Origin: Caecitellus pseudoparvulus
Lineage: Eukaryota; Bigyra: Bicosoecida
Assembly (NCBI GenBank): GCA_965644315.1
Contig: CBFFRQ010000198.1
Span: 1 to 64,000, forward strand
DNA length: 64,000 nucleotides
Direction of reading: 5' to 3'
Position 1 is the first letter of the stretch. Every line of letters begins with the position of its first letter. A model generated the notes under the pieces. It saw nothing but the letters and a program-made list of their open reading frames with translations. It had not been told where the DNA came from and made no database searches. Shown one piece after another: positions 10,369 to 19,446 of this stretch. Position numbers and translations under genes: made by a program.

Positions 10369-10372
10369 TCTA
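10369..10372 (+). promoter_or_regulatory. TCTA late-type promoter core
   Basis: TCTA 14 bases before the penton ATG at 10,386. Confidence 0.55.
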
Positions 10373-10385
10373 ATATATATTAATA

Positions 10386-11530
10386 ATGTTAAATTCTACA
10401 ATGTATCAAGACGATAAAAATATTTATTATAATATTGATATTATCAACGGAAGAAGCACAAGCCAAGGCAAGATTAATGACCCTATTGCCAGTTTTTCAG
10501 AAACACGAGACGTGCCTTTAATTAATGATGCTAGTAAATATAAAATGTCTATTATTCGTTTTACTATGAATGGTATAAATGATTTACCTTTATTTATTCC
10601 AGTAATTGAAGAAGGACAAACAACCCCTAATAAAACCGTTTATAAAATCACAGTTCAACATAATCATATAGGCGGGCAACGTATACGAATTTACACAGCC
10701 CGTTATTTGGGAAAGCAACGATAGCAAGCTTAACTGCACCTTCAAATTTTGAAACACAAGGACAGGACGCAACACAAGAATATTACTACTGCCACACATA
10801 CGACCATTTTATTAATTTGGTTAATACTAGCTATTACATATTCTATAGCACAATTAAACGCATTAATTAAAGTAGATTTTCCAGCATTTACAGATTTAAT
10901 ACGCCCTTTTATAGTATATAACAACGCAAATAAAAAATTTGATATTTACTATCCCGCAGATAATGACGCCGGTTTTTCGTTTTATTTTAATTCAAATTTA
11001 TATAATCTTATTGTCTCATTATCCGCACGAATACAACGATTTAGACGAAGTTAAACAATATAGAATTATCCCCCGTAATTATCAGGGTTTAAACTAGTAT
11101 AACGTTAAATAGTGTAGATTATATTAAAATAGAACAGGAGGCGGTAAGTCTTAGGCACATATTGGAGCCCTATAAGTTCTATTGTTTTTACTTCTTCATT
11201 ACTTACCTATTATATCTGAGGGTGTTTCTCAACCTATCAAATTTGGTAATTCTAACAATGCTAATGCCGTTTCTTCGGTTTCTAATTTTGAACCTATTAT
11301 AACTGATATCAGCCTTAACTTTAGATGATGCTTATAATTACAAGGACTTTTTATCCTACATTCCAGGGGCTGAATATCGTTTCGTATCTCTTACAAATTC
11401 TAACCAACCTATAAGGAACGTGAATGTGAATATTTATTGGAAGTATCGGCTAACAGGTCAATTAGTGCCTTTGAAATTATCCAACTTATCCAATATCTCT
11501 ATGAAGTTTTTATTCCAGCCTAAATATTAA
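10386..11530 (+). CDS. Penton (minor capsid) protein, frameshifted
   Basis: Expected to form the pentameric vertices of the icosahedral capsid (single jelly roll). The clean start (10,386-10,724) has the typical opening NIYYNIDIING and a beta-rich SxYKMSIIRFT stretch. Coding continues in changing frames (a CHTYDHFINLVN stretch near 10,790-10,830, the frame 10,749-11,054, and pieces to 11,530). The end, a VPLKLSNLSNISMKFLFQPKY-type beta strand, matches virophage penton C-termini. At least five breaks are needed, most of them between 10,680 and 11,500. It sits between protease and major capsid genes, as in mavirus. The assignment rests on position, length (about 380 residues) and the shape of both ends. 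Confidence 0.75.
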
Positions 11531-11610
11531 AAAATATCTAGTCTAAGATTTTTAAGAGTATACGTGATTTTTTAAAATAAAAATATAAGGGTTTATTTTT
11601 AAAAATATTT

Positions 11611-11614
11611 TCTA
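11611..11614 (+). promoter_or_regulatory. TCTA late-type promoter core
   Basis: TCTA 11 bases before the major capsid ATG at 11,626. Confidence 0.55.
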
Positions 11615-11625
11615 AAATATATTAT

Positions 11626-13507
11626 ATGTCTCAATATAGAAAAAGTTAAAGTTAATGGACAGCCCGAATCGTCCAACCTCAAGCTCAAGATATGCCGTAA
11701 ATGAAGGAGCAGTAAGTATCTACGTCAATACATCCAATTTCCAGGCTGCCACTGCTTCTAGTTCTTCACGTGCTTCTTGCAATATTACTGCACCTAATCA
11801 GCAATACGTTTATGGACCGTAATCTTGCCAGTAAGTGTTGATATTATGCGGTAAAATTACTGCTACAATTACCACTAAAGATGGTAATCCCGCAGCCTTT
11901 CCAGTAGGATACCCAGGAAAACCCAGGTTTAACAGGACTGCCAGTTTTTACCCCCGGTGATTCTATCGCCCCCGCTGCTTATCCTTTCCAATCTTGTATG
12001 AGCACCACCACCGCAAACTATTAATAATTCCACAGTCTTCCGTGAATTCTTCAAGATGTAATTTATGAAATTCTTAAAATGTCAGCTTCTAAAAGATAAT
12101 CATAAAAGCAAGAACAACACCTTCAATGCTTGATAAATACGTCTCATTATAATGACAGCACGCACACTTTCTAACAGTCAGTATTGAAAGGATATCAAGA
12201 CAGCTTTAAATAATGATAATGTGCCAAATGGTGCTTTTCAAGGTTTTCAATGGGTTAAAGAAAATGGAGAACCTGCCGTAGCTGCTGATTATCAATGGCA
12301 AACACAAACAGGAACCGCCGTTTCTTGGAGTCAAACCGTATATTTTAAACTAACCGTCACGGAAAACTTAATTTTAAGTCCTTTCATTTTTAATGAATCT
12401 CAAGAAGATAACGTAGGCTTATACGGTTTAAATAACATTAAATTAATGTTTAATGTTGGCGATGTTTCAAGAATGCTAAGATATACCACAAACCATAATT
12501 TATTAAATGATTGGAATTTCTCATATTCTCCCGTAAGCTTAAACGGTCAAGAACCTTTTAAAAATGCCGTTATTAATTGCACTTTTAGAACACCAAGTTT
12601 AAGTCTACCTTTACCAACTCGATCTATCGTGCCTTATATGGAATATCCCCGCTATATTACTACTACCGGGGCTAATATTGCTGATGGTTCAAGTGCTTCA
12701 CTAACAAGCCAAACCATAACACTTTCTCAAATTCCTGATTTACTCTTAATTTATGCTAAACCTAATTTATCAGGTAATAACACATTAGGCGACCATTATT
12801 TACCCGTTAAAAAAATTTCTATGAATTTTATGAATGTAGCCGGTATTTTATCAAGTCATACCAAAGAGCAATTATTCCACATTTCACAAAATAACGGCTT
12901 AGATATGGACTGGAACGAATACTGCGGCGAAGCCTGGACCGACCAAATCGCAACCGCAACTACTGGCGGTATTCCTGCTTCTAATGGTAAAGTTTCATTA
13001 TGTGGTGGCTTCCTCGTTTTACGTCCTGGGGTTGACTTTGCTTTACCTGCTGGAGTTGCTAGTGGTTGTGGCGGAAATTTCAACCTTCAATATACCGTTG
13101 AAGTAGAAAATAAAAGCGGTCGTGCCGTTCAATCTCCTACATTATACACAATGGCTGTTAATAGTGGTTTCTTTGTTTCTGAAAACGGGCAATCAGCAAT
13201 TACAACCGCTCCATTAAACGAACAAGACGTAATCCAAGCACCTATTGAAGGCGACACAATGTCATTAAAACGATATGTTGGCGGTAGTTTCTGGGATAAA
13301 GTAAACTCAGGATTAAAAAAAATAACAAATCATGAAGCTTATAAAATGGCTTCTAAACTTGGAAAATCTGCTTTACGTGATGTAGGTATGGAAGGAAAAG
13401 TAGCAGCCGACGTTTTAGATAAATTGGGATTAGGTGTAAATACAGGAGGTGGAAAAACTACAGGTGGAAGAAGACGAAAAAATAACCTTCAAAATTTATT
13501 AAGTTAA
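11626..13507 (+). CDS. Major capsid protein, double jelly roll (5' third frameshifted)
   Basis: Main building block of the capsid. The clean part, 12,221-13,507 (428 residues), is beta-rich with the low-charge, Asn/Thr/Ser-rich make-up of virophage capsid proteins and ends in a Gly/Lys/Arg-rich tail (TTGGRRRKNN). The 5' part from the ATG at 11,626 to about 12,220 is coding in pieces (for example NEGAVSIYVNTSNFQA near 11,700-11,750 and ITATITTKDGNPAAFPVG near 11,860-11,910) separated by roughly ten frame changes. The full length would be about 620 residues, close to mavirus-type capsid proteins. Whether the breaks are real or errors cannot be told from the sequence. Confidence 0.85.
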
Positions 13508-13573
13508 ATAATTTAATTTATTGTTTAAGAAATATTAAATAATAAAAAAAATAATATATATTATATTAATAAC

Positions 13574-15475
13574 ATGTATAATAACGCAAAATATCAATAT
13601 GAAATGAATAAATTAGAAGTGTATAGCGAACCTGAAACAAATGCAAACGTTGCGAGATTAAAAGAAGCCACTAATTATTTTTCAACTGCGGGGACTGCTT
13701 ACGGAACTCAAGACACTATAAACGCAAACACCAATTTTAAAGCTATGTTCTTTACACAACCTCTAAAAGATGTTTTAAAAGCTCCAGACGATAGGGGGTC
13801 ATATTCACGATTAAGCTTAAATTATTATTGCGAAATTGAAACAACACTAAACGAACAATTAAATTTAAATGTCAGGTTAGATTATTACGATAAAGACGAA
13901 AATTATATTTCCTCTAGCAATGAAGCCGATATTTTAAACACAGACCATTTAATAGATATTCAAATAGTAGGGGACGCCTTACAATTTCCAGCGAATACAA
14001 AATATATTTATTTGGCAGCTAAAAATAACGCAAATTTTAACACTACATTTAAATTTAAACATGCAACGGCTAAAACTTCAACCGCTCAAGAAGTATTATT
14101 AGCAGACCCGCCCACTAATTCAAATCGTTTATTTGTGATACTCGGTAACTCGACGCAAGGCACTCCTGCTCCAATACCCCCATCTAATCCATCATATGAA
14201 ACCGTCACCCTTGATAAAGCCTCTAACCCTTCTTTAATCTTTGATAATGGTTCATCAACAATGGATTTAACATATAATAGCGATGATGAATTAAATATTA
14301 ACGGAAATTTAGGATTTGGAGGGACTGAAGTTTTACTAAATCAAGACGATAATAATAAAATTTTAACTTTATCAGCTAAAAACGCCTCAACCGCTCAATT
14401 TAGAATTGGAAACGACCCAAATAAACAATTAACTTATTTTTATGAAACAGGGGCAATTTATCTGAGTCCTAGTTGTCGTATTTTTCAAACTGATACCGCT
14501 TTTAATGATGATTGTTTAACCAATAAAAAATATGTTGATGATGAAATAACTAATAATTGTGTCCAACTTACAGGAAATCAAAGCATAGCAGGAAATAAGA
14601 CATTTTCAGGAATTACAAGCATAGAAGCTTTGCTAGATATGAATAATAATAAAATTGAAAATGTAGCGACCCCAACTATAGGAACTGATGGAGCTAATAA
14701 AGCTTATGTTGATAGTGTGGCAGGTGGTAGCAGTTTTAATAATAATATTAATTTGAATGGTAATAATATTGAAGATGTAGGAGAGATTCAAGCCGATAAA
14801 TTAACGTTAATTCGTCCGGATGGTTCTTTGGTTTCATATTGGATAGAACAATTAAGCAACGAAACAAGATACGTTAATATGAGTGGTGGTAGCAGTTCAG
14901 AACACGCCTTTTATTGTAATAATTCAGGTGGAGCGGTTCAGCGTTTTTCAGTTTCTAACACAGAACTTAAAACAAATGTTAAATTAGATATGGGCAATAG
15001 AAATATTGAATGGTTAAAAGATGCTACAACACAATATCACGCCCCAAATTACGGGCAATTATTAGAAAGAACGGCAAAATTTCAAAGTTATAAAATAGCT
15101 CTTAATGATGTTTTCACCGCTAACACTTGGAAAACATTTGTTATGGATGATGTTATCCCCGTTGAATCATACCAAACAGGAACATATATTTTAAGTGCTA
15201 CTATAAATTTAGTAATTGATGGACCAGGACAAACAACAGCAGTTGTATTTGGTAGAATGACCGTTCCTAATTCTGCTTCAGGTGAGGATAACACAATCGG
15301 GCGAATATTTATGGAAGCTGAAGCAGCTAAAAATTACGGACAAATTACATTATCTAGAGTTATGACGGTATCTTCGGCGGGTAATTTTCCTATGTGGCAT
15401 GTGGCAGTCAAAAGTGATATAAATGAAAATATAGACGTTGAAATAACATATAAAATGGATAGAATATCAAATTAA
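13574..15475 (+). CDS. Fibre-like trimeric protein with phage-tail-type repeats
   Basis: Intact 633-residue frame. The N-terminal 200 residues are beta-rich. The middle has repeats typical of fibre shafts: TNKKYVDDE (about 317-325), a GNQSIAGNKTFSG unit, a DMNNNKIENV unit and a matching TDGANKAYVD unit, then a NLNGNNIEDVG unit. The last 130 residues look like a compact beta-sandwich knob. These features suggest a trimeric spike or fibre that recognises a cell or a giant-virus surface. It follows the capsid gene directly, with no TCTA core in the 66-bp gap, so it may be co-transcribed with it. Unlike the capsid genes upstream it carries no breaks. Confidence 0.65.
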   Translation: MYNNAKYQYEMNKLEVYSEPETNANVARLKEATNYFSTAGTAYGTQDTINANTNFKAMFFTQPLKDVLKAPDDRGSYSRLSLNYYCEIETTLNEQLNLNVRLDYYDKDENYISSSNEADILNTDHLIDIQIVGDALQFPANTKYIYLAAKNNANFNTTFKFKHATAKTSTAQEVLLADPPTNSNRLFVILGNSTQGTPAPIPPSNPSYETVTLDKASNPSLIFDNGSSTMDLTYNSDDELNINGNLGFGGTEVLLNQDDNNKILTLSAKNASTAQFRIGNDPNKQLTYFYETGAIYLSPSCRIFQTDTAFNDDCLTNKKYVDDEITNNCVQLTGNQSIAGNKTFSGITSIEALLDMNNNKIENVATPTIGTDGANKAYVDSVAGGSSFNNNINLNGNNIEDVGEIQADKLTLIRPDGSLVSYWIEQLSNETRYVNMSGGSSSEHAFYCNNSGGAVQRFSVSNTELKTNVKLDMGNRNIEWLKDATTQYHAPNYGQLLERTAKFQSYKIALNDVFTANTWKTFVMDDVIPVESYQTGTYILSATINLVIDGPGQTTAVVFGRMTVPNSASGEDNTIGRIFMEAEAAKNYGQITLSRVMTVSSAGNFPMWHVAVKSDINENIDVEITYKMDRISN

Positions 15476-15493
15476 ATTATATATGTTTTTATA

Positions 15494-15766
15494 ATGATTA
15501 TTGATATTAAAAAAAGTAATAGAAAAAATAAACGTTTCGTCGCTATATTTCATGATGGAACTAAAGCACATTTTGGATATAATGGAGGAGAAACATATAT
15601 AGACCATAAAGACAAAAGAAAACGTGAAAATTACAGAAAAAGACACAAAAAAGATTTATTAACGTATGACCCTAAAAGACCAGGTTATTTATCATTCTTT
15701 TTATTATGGGGTGATGATGATAATTTAAAAGATGCCGTTAAAACATATAATGAAATGTTTTTTTAA
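15494..15766 (+). CDS. Small conserved viral protein, DUF5754-like
   Basis: Encodes 90 residues with the pattern of a small family found across giant viruses and Polinton-like viruses: an N-terminal strand pair (KKSNRKNKRFVAIF), a HFGYNGGETYIDHKD turn, a basic RENYRKRHKKD helix, and a YLSFFLLWG segment near the end. Its function is not known. It lies 18 bp after the fibre gene without its own TCTA core. Family assignment is from memory of the pattern and should be treated as likely rather than proven. Confidence 0.65.
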   Translation: MIIDIKKSNRKNKRFVAIFHDGTKAHFGYNGGETYIDHKDKRKRENYRKRHKKDLLTYDPKRPGYLSFFLLWGDDDNLKDAVKTYNEMFF

Positions 15767-15810
15767 AACAAAAATAATTTATTAAAGACGGCGGATAAAA
15801 AATAAAAATC

Positions 15811-15814
15811 TCTA
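15811..15814 (+). promoter_or_regulatory. TCTA late-type promoter core
   Basis: TCTAGTATAATATAT just before the ATG at 15,826, the same extended form as before the helicase and polymerase genes. Confidence 0.55.
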
Positions 15815-15825
15815 GTATAATATAT

Positions 15826-16389
15826 ATGAATTTAGAAAGCGGATTAATGCTAGGGGGTGCTTTAGTATCCTTAGGAGTGTAAAGCTCTTATAATTGCTGG
15901 AAAAATGGAAGAGCTAAAAAATTTAAGGCGGTCAAATTTGGGGCTGTTGTTATGAGTTGTAAAACTGGAAAAAGTAGAATGTGTGAAAAATTAAAAGGCA
16001 ATAATAAAGTGCTTTTAGTCGACGTCGGTGAAAGTGTAGAACGTGAAAACGGGGTTAATTCAAATGTTAATTATTTAGTAAAAGCTAAAGAATACGTTGA
16101 TAAATTAAGAAAAGATTTAAAAGACCATTCTTTATTATTGGTTGTTTCTTCAATTGCTGAGGCTAAATTTTTGGGTTGTGATGATAAAGCCATCGTATGT
16201 TTAACCCCCTCTAATGATTTATTTAGAAAAATCACAGAAAATGTCCCAGCTGCTGAATTAAAAAAAGTTGAAGCCGACAGAATGGATTTAATCAGCAGTT
16301 GCGGTCAGGATTTATTAAATATCTTTGATAGTTTTGATAATTTATATAATGTTATACGAACCACATTCAAATTATCTAACAAGTTCTAA
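15826..16389 (+). CDS. Small P-loop-like protein, 5' end frameshifted
   Basis: The clean frame is 15,952-16,389 (145 residues). Coding-like sequence reaches back to the ATG at 15,826, which follows a strong TCTA motif. That 5' part encodes a glycine/leucine-rich hydrophobic start and is broken near 15,893 and 15,915. The segment CKTGKSRMCEKL followed by a KVLLVDVGE strand resembles a P-loop and its following strand, but the first Gly of Walker A is missing. The rest is helical, with one more hydrophobic strand (SLLLVVSSIAEAKF). A nucleotide-binding role is possible; no function can be given. It is the last gene of the rightward arm. Confidence 0.6.
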
Positions 16390-16516
16390 AAAAAAATAAT
16401 AAGGTTTATTATTAAGACGCTCTAAAGGTGTTAAATAAAAAAGTAAAAAACAAAATAAGAGACAAAATATAAAACCTGATATTAAATATATTTTCATAAT
16501 GTCTATAAAAATATAT

Positions 16517-16978
16517 TTATATTTTAATCTTTTCAATTGGTTTTAGTTCTGTTATGGGTATTTCTAAATGAATTTTATTTATACCTCTATCATGCCTACA
16601 AATGTTTTTTTTATTGAATGTATTAAATATTTTTGATTTATATTTAATATAATATAAACCATCGCTGAAATTAAATAAGAAATAAAAACGTTTATTAGGA
16701 TGTTCTAATTTAGCAGCTTTTATATGTCTTATCTTTTCAATGTTTATTATTGTTGTTGGGTATTTGTTATATGTATTATTTCGGCTCTTCAACTCTATAT
16801 TATATTTTCCGTCTTTTGTTATAAAGTCAAAATGATTAAAAAAATCAGTTGTTTTGTAAAATTTGTTTTTGGTTATTTTATTAAGTCTTTTTAATACTTG
16901 ATGTTCTTTATTAAATCCTTCATCTCTTGATTTTCTTAAACTATTTATATATTTTTGAGTCGGTTTTGTAAAATCCAT
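16517..16978 (-). CDS. PD-(D/E)XK-like nuclease
   Basis: A 153-residue basic protein with the core of the restriction-endonuclease fold: a helix with Glu25, then Asp51 in HFDFI, then IELKS with Glu62-x-Lys64 on the next strand. It is followed by a helix-strand pair and FYFLFNFSDG, as in small Holliday-junction resolvase or homing-type nucleases of this superfamily. It could resolve replication intermediates or cut DNA for integration or competition. It is the last gene of the leftward arm, meeting the P-loop-like gene tail to tail 127 bp away. The domain call rests on motif spacing only. Confidence 0.6.
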   Translation of the reverse strand: MDFTKPTQKYINSLRKSRDEGFNKEHQVLKRLNKITKNKFYKTTDFFNHFDFITKDGKYNIELKSRNNTYNKYPTTIINIEKIRHIKAAKLEHPNKRFYFLFNFSDGLYYIKYKSKIFNTFNKKNICRHDRGINKIHLEIPITELKPIEKIKI

Positions 16979-16990
16979 ATTATCATGACT

Positions 16991-16994
16991 TAGA
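16991..16994 (-). promoter_or_regulatory. TCTA core (minus strand)
   Basis: TCTA 12 bases before the ATG at 16,978 on the minus strand. Confidence 0.5.
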
Positions 16995-17010
16995 AAATAT
17001 ATTTAATGAT

Positions 17011-18069
17011 TTATTTTTTCTTAGAGTTTTTTTTATATTTTTTCACTAAATCAGGAACCTGAGAATTTATGCGTTTGGCTTCTTCGTATGTTTGCTCTTT
17101 GTATCCCTTCCATTTTATACGATAATATTTTTTATTCTTAATCTTTTTCTCTCCTGTTATCTTCTCTACTTCATAGCGTTTATTATCTTCTATTTCTTCT
17201 GGTTTATCTTGTTCTTTTGGATTATATAAAAGTTGATTTCGTGTGTATCCTGTATTATCTATACCTTCAATAGTATATATTGGCGGTTGTCCTGGTGTAA
17301 TTAAAACACCTTCTATTTTTCTTAGTTTGTTTTCATATCTAAAATCACCCGTTCTAAATAATGTTCCGTGTAATCTTTTACCGTCTATATTTTGTGGATA
17401 GTCTAAAATAATTTTTACTAAATCTCCACGTTTCAATATGTCTTTTGGTATATATGGCATTTTGAAAAATTCTTTAATTCCTATTTTTGGTCGTTTTAAT
17501 ATTATTTCATTATATAATTTCATGATTTGCGGGATAGTTTCTACCCATTCTTTATTTTCTTGTTTATGGATGAGTTCAAAATTTTTTTGTTTCAGTGCTA
17601 TAATACGCCCTAACGTTTTATTTAATGCTTCAACAACTGCTGTTTGCCTATGTCTTGCAACTCTTGAATTTTTCAACGTCGCATTATCTGAACTCTCAAA
17701 ATATTTTTTAACATCCCCTTTACATTCTTTGCCATCATCTGTTTTAAATATCACGGATGGAGGGTTTAAATATTTTCGTTTCCATATTCTCTTTAACGCT
17801 TTCAATACGGTTTTGCTTTCTTTATTTTTTAATGGCTCAGCATCTGCGGCTTTTGTTGCTACATCTACCACAACTAATAAATATTTATAGCCTTTATCCT
17901 CTGGTAAAAATAATAAATCACCTTGTTGAATACTATCTTTAATTAATGCTTTATGTTTTGGTATCTCTTCGCCTTTATCTTTCTTTGGAGGTTTGGTTAA
18001 TGTTGTTAATTCTGATTTTTTAGAATCTTTAAAAATTTTCAATTCTTCCAAAATCTTATCTGATATCAT
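17011..18069 (-). CDS. rve-family (retroviral-type) integrase with C-terminal chromodomain
   Basis: A 352-residue integrase that would insert the element into the host genome. The catalytic triad is Asp51 (QGDLLFL), Asp111 (KTDDG) and Glu147 (VVEALN), with exactly 35 residues between the last two (DD35E). A basic region and an SH3-like segment follow. The C-terminal 50 residues form a chromodomain (YEVEKITG ... YYRIKWKGY ... YEEA), which in related integrases reads histone marks and steers insertion. A clear zinc-binding HHCC domain is not seen at the N-terminus. The frame is intact and has its own TCTA core. Mavirus and Polintons carry the same enzyme type. Confidence 0.93.
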   Translation of the reverse strand: MISDKILEELKIFKDSKKSELTTLTKPPKKDKGEEIPKHKALIKDSIQQGDLLFLPEDKGYKYLLVVVDVATKAADAEPLKNKESKTVLKALKRIWKRKYLNPPSVIFKTDDGKECKGDVKKYFESSDNATLKNSRVARHRQTAVVEALNKTLGRIIALKQKNFELIHKQENKEWVETIPQIMKLYNEIILKRPKIGIKEFFKMPYIPKDILKRGDLVKIILDYPQNIDGKRLHGTLFRTGDFRYENKLRKIEGVLITPGQPPIYTIEGIDNTGYTRNQLLYNPKEQDKPEEIEDNKRYEVEKITGEKKIKNKKYYRIKWKGYKEQTYEEAKRINSQVPDLVKKYKKNSKKK

Positions 18070-18079
18070 TAATAATATA

Positions 18080-18083
18080 TAGA
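18080..18083 (-). promoter_or_regulatory. TCTA core (minus strand)
   Basis: TCTATATATTATTA just before the integrase ATG at 18,069 on the minus strand. Confidence 0.55.
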
Positions 18084-18102
18084 TTAATATATTATTAGTA
18101 AT

Positions 18103-18654
18103 TTAAAATTTATGGTCTGGGTATTCCTCTTTTAAGTATTTAATTAAATCTTCTTTTGTTTCATATCTGGTATAAAATCCATTGTTCTTAATTCTGGTTA
18201 TCATTTTAATAAAAAACTCATCTTTTAATAATTCTTTTAATTCATATGATACCGTTTTTATATTTTTTGGTAGCTTGGGTAATATCTGAGATTTTAAAAT
18301 ATAATGTTGTTGAACGAAAGCCTCCGGGCAGTTTGTCCCTAGTGTATCAATAATAAATTGTCTCTTGGATAAATCATCAATATATAAATTTATAACTTCT
18401 AATAAATCTATTAATTGTTCGAATGTTTTAATTTTATTTTTAATGTCTTCTGTTTCTGCTTCAACTTCTAATTTAACTTTTTCTAAATTCTCTAATTTGG
18501 TTTCTTTTCTGATTTTTATAGATGGTTCATTAAATATTGAGTAATAAAAGAAATACGAATAATCCTCAATTTTACAAAATTTATTAATTAATGAGTGATA
18601 AGAATTCAACTCCCTCTTATGAATTGTTAATAATGTCTTTAGACTTTTTGTCAT
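18103..18654 (-). CDS. Unknown helical protein
   Basis: Encodes 183 residues, Lys/Glu/Leu-rich and predicted mostly helical, with a coiled-coil stretch around LEKVKLEVEAETEDIKNKI (about 57-75). There are no cysteines paired as in a zinc finger, no membrane segment and no known motif. It begins 33 bp upstream of the integrase gene on the same strand and has its own TCTA core. I do not recognise it. Confidence 0.65.
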   Translation of the reverse strand: MTKSLKTLLTIHKRELNSYHSLINKFCKIEDYSYFFYYSIFNEPSIKIRKETKLENLEKVKLEVEAETEDIKNKIKTFEQLIDLLEVINLYIDDLSKRQFIIDTLGTNCPEAFVQQHYILKSQILPKLPKNIKTVSYELKELLKDEFFIKMITRIKNNGFYTRYETKEDLIKYLKEEYPDHKF

Positions 18655-18664
18655 TATATATACT

Positions 18665-18668
18665 TAGA
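18665..18668 (-). promoter_or_regulatory. TCTA core (minus strand)
   Basis: TCTA 10 bases before the ATG at 18,654 on the minus strand; a second TCTA lies further upstream. Confidence 0.5.
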
Positions 18669-18838
18669 ATATTTATTTTTTAAATTATTTTTTAGATTTA
18701 AATAAATTAGTTTTAAGAAAAAAATAATCTAGAGCTTTTTAATATATCAAGATGTAATTTATATAATGTATTAAATCAACGTTGTATCATAAGCCATAAT
18801 ATCCATTCATTTTATAAATATTAATTATCAAATAATAT

Positions 18839-19375
18839 TTATAAAAATTCATCTTTTGAGACTGTTTCAAATAATCCTAATCTTTCGGCATTGTCTGGAT
18901 GATATACAACCGGTATTAATTCATCTAAAACATTTTTATATTTCCTTTTGTGTTTTTCTTTATGTCTTAGAATTTTTATATATTCTTTTAATGTATTTGA
19001 AGACCATTTAAAATGTGGAACTACTGATATTAAATCAGAAAAGAAACAATCTTTCTTTTCTATTCCTTCTGCACTCCATTCCTTATCGGGATATTTAAAA
19101 ATCCAATCAATACTAAAATATTTAAATTTATGAAATATCTTAAAATTTAAATAACCATCATTATACTTATCTATTAGTTCTATTGTTAATCCTGATTTTT
19201 TTATATTCTTAATATCTTCAATTGTTATTTTTGAATTATCAGCCCCTTTTAATCTTGTAATTTCAATAAATTTCTCTCTTACACATTCTATATTGCCACA
19301 ACAACTTAATAAAATATCATCTTCTATGTTATTACAGGTTATAATATCATAATATAAATTAAAATCAATATTCAT
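18839..19375 (-). CDS. Unknown protein with giant-virus-like short repeat style
   Basis: Encodes 178 residues rich in Asp, Lys, Ile and aromatic residues. The middle (FSIDWIFKYPDKEWSAEGI, then a VVPHFKWSSNTLKEYI unit) recalls the short Trp-containing repeats common in giant-virus proteins of unknown function, but only about one and a half units are present, so this is weak. No catalytic motif is seen. A TCTA core lies at 19,378-19,381, directly before the ATG. Its function is unknown. Confidence 0.6.
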   Translation of the reverse strand: MNIDFNLYYDIITCNNIEDDILLSCCGNIECVREKFIEITRLKGADNSKITIEDIKNIKKSGLTIELIDKYNDGYLNFKIFHKFKYFSIDWIFKYPDKEWSAEGIEKKDCFFSDLISVVPHFKWSSNTLKEYIKILRHKEKHKRKYKNVLDELIPVVYHPDNAERLGLFETVSKDEFL

Positions 19376-19377
19376 TA

Positions 19378-19381
19378 TAGA
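19378..19381 (-). promoter_or_regulatory. TCTA core (minus strand)
   Basis: TCTA ends 2 bases before the ATG at 19,375, closer than in the other genes. Confidence 0.4.
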
Positions 19382-19446
19382 CCTATATAAAATAAAAATC
19401 TTTAAACATTTATATAATATCTTGAAATATATTGTTGATTACTTCT

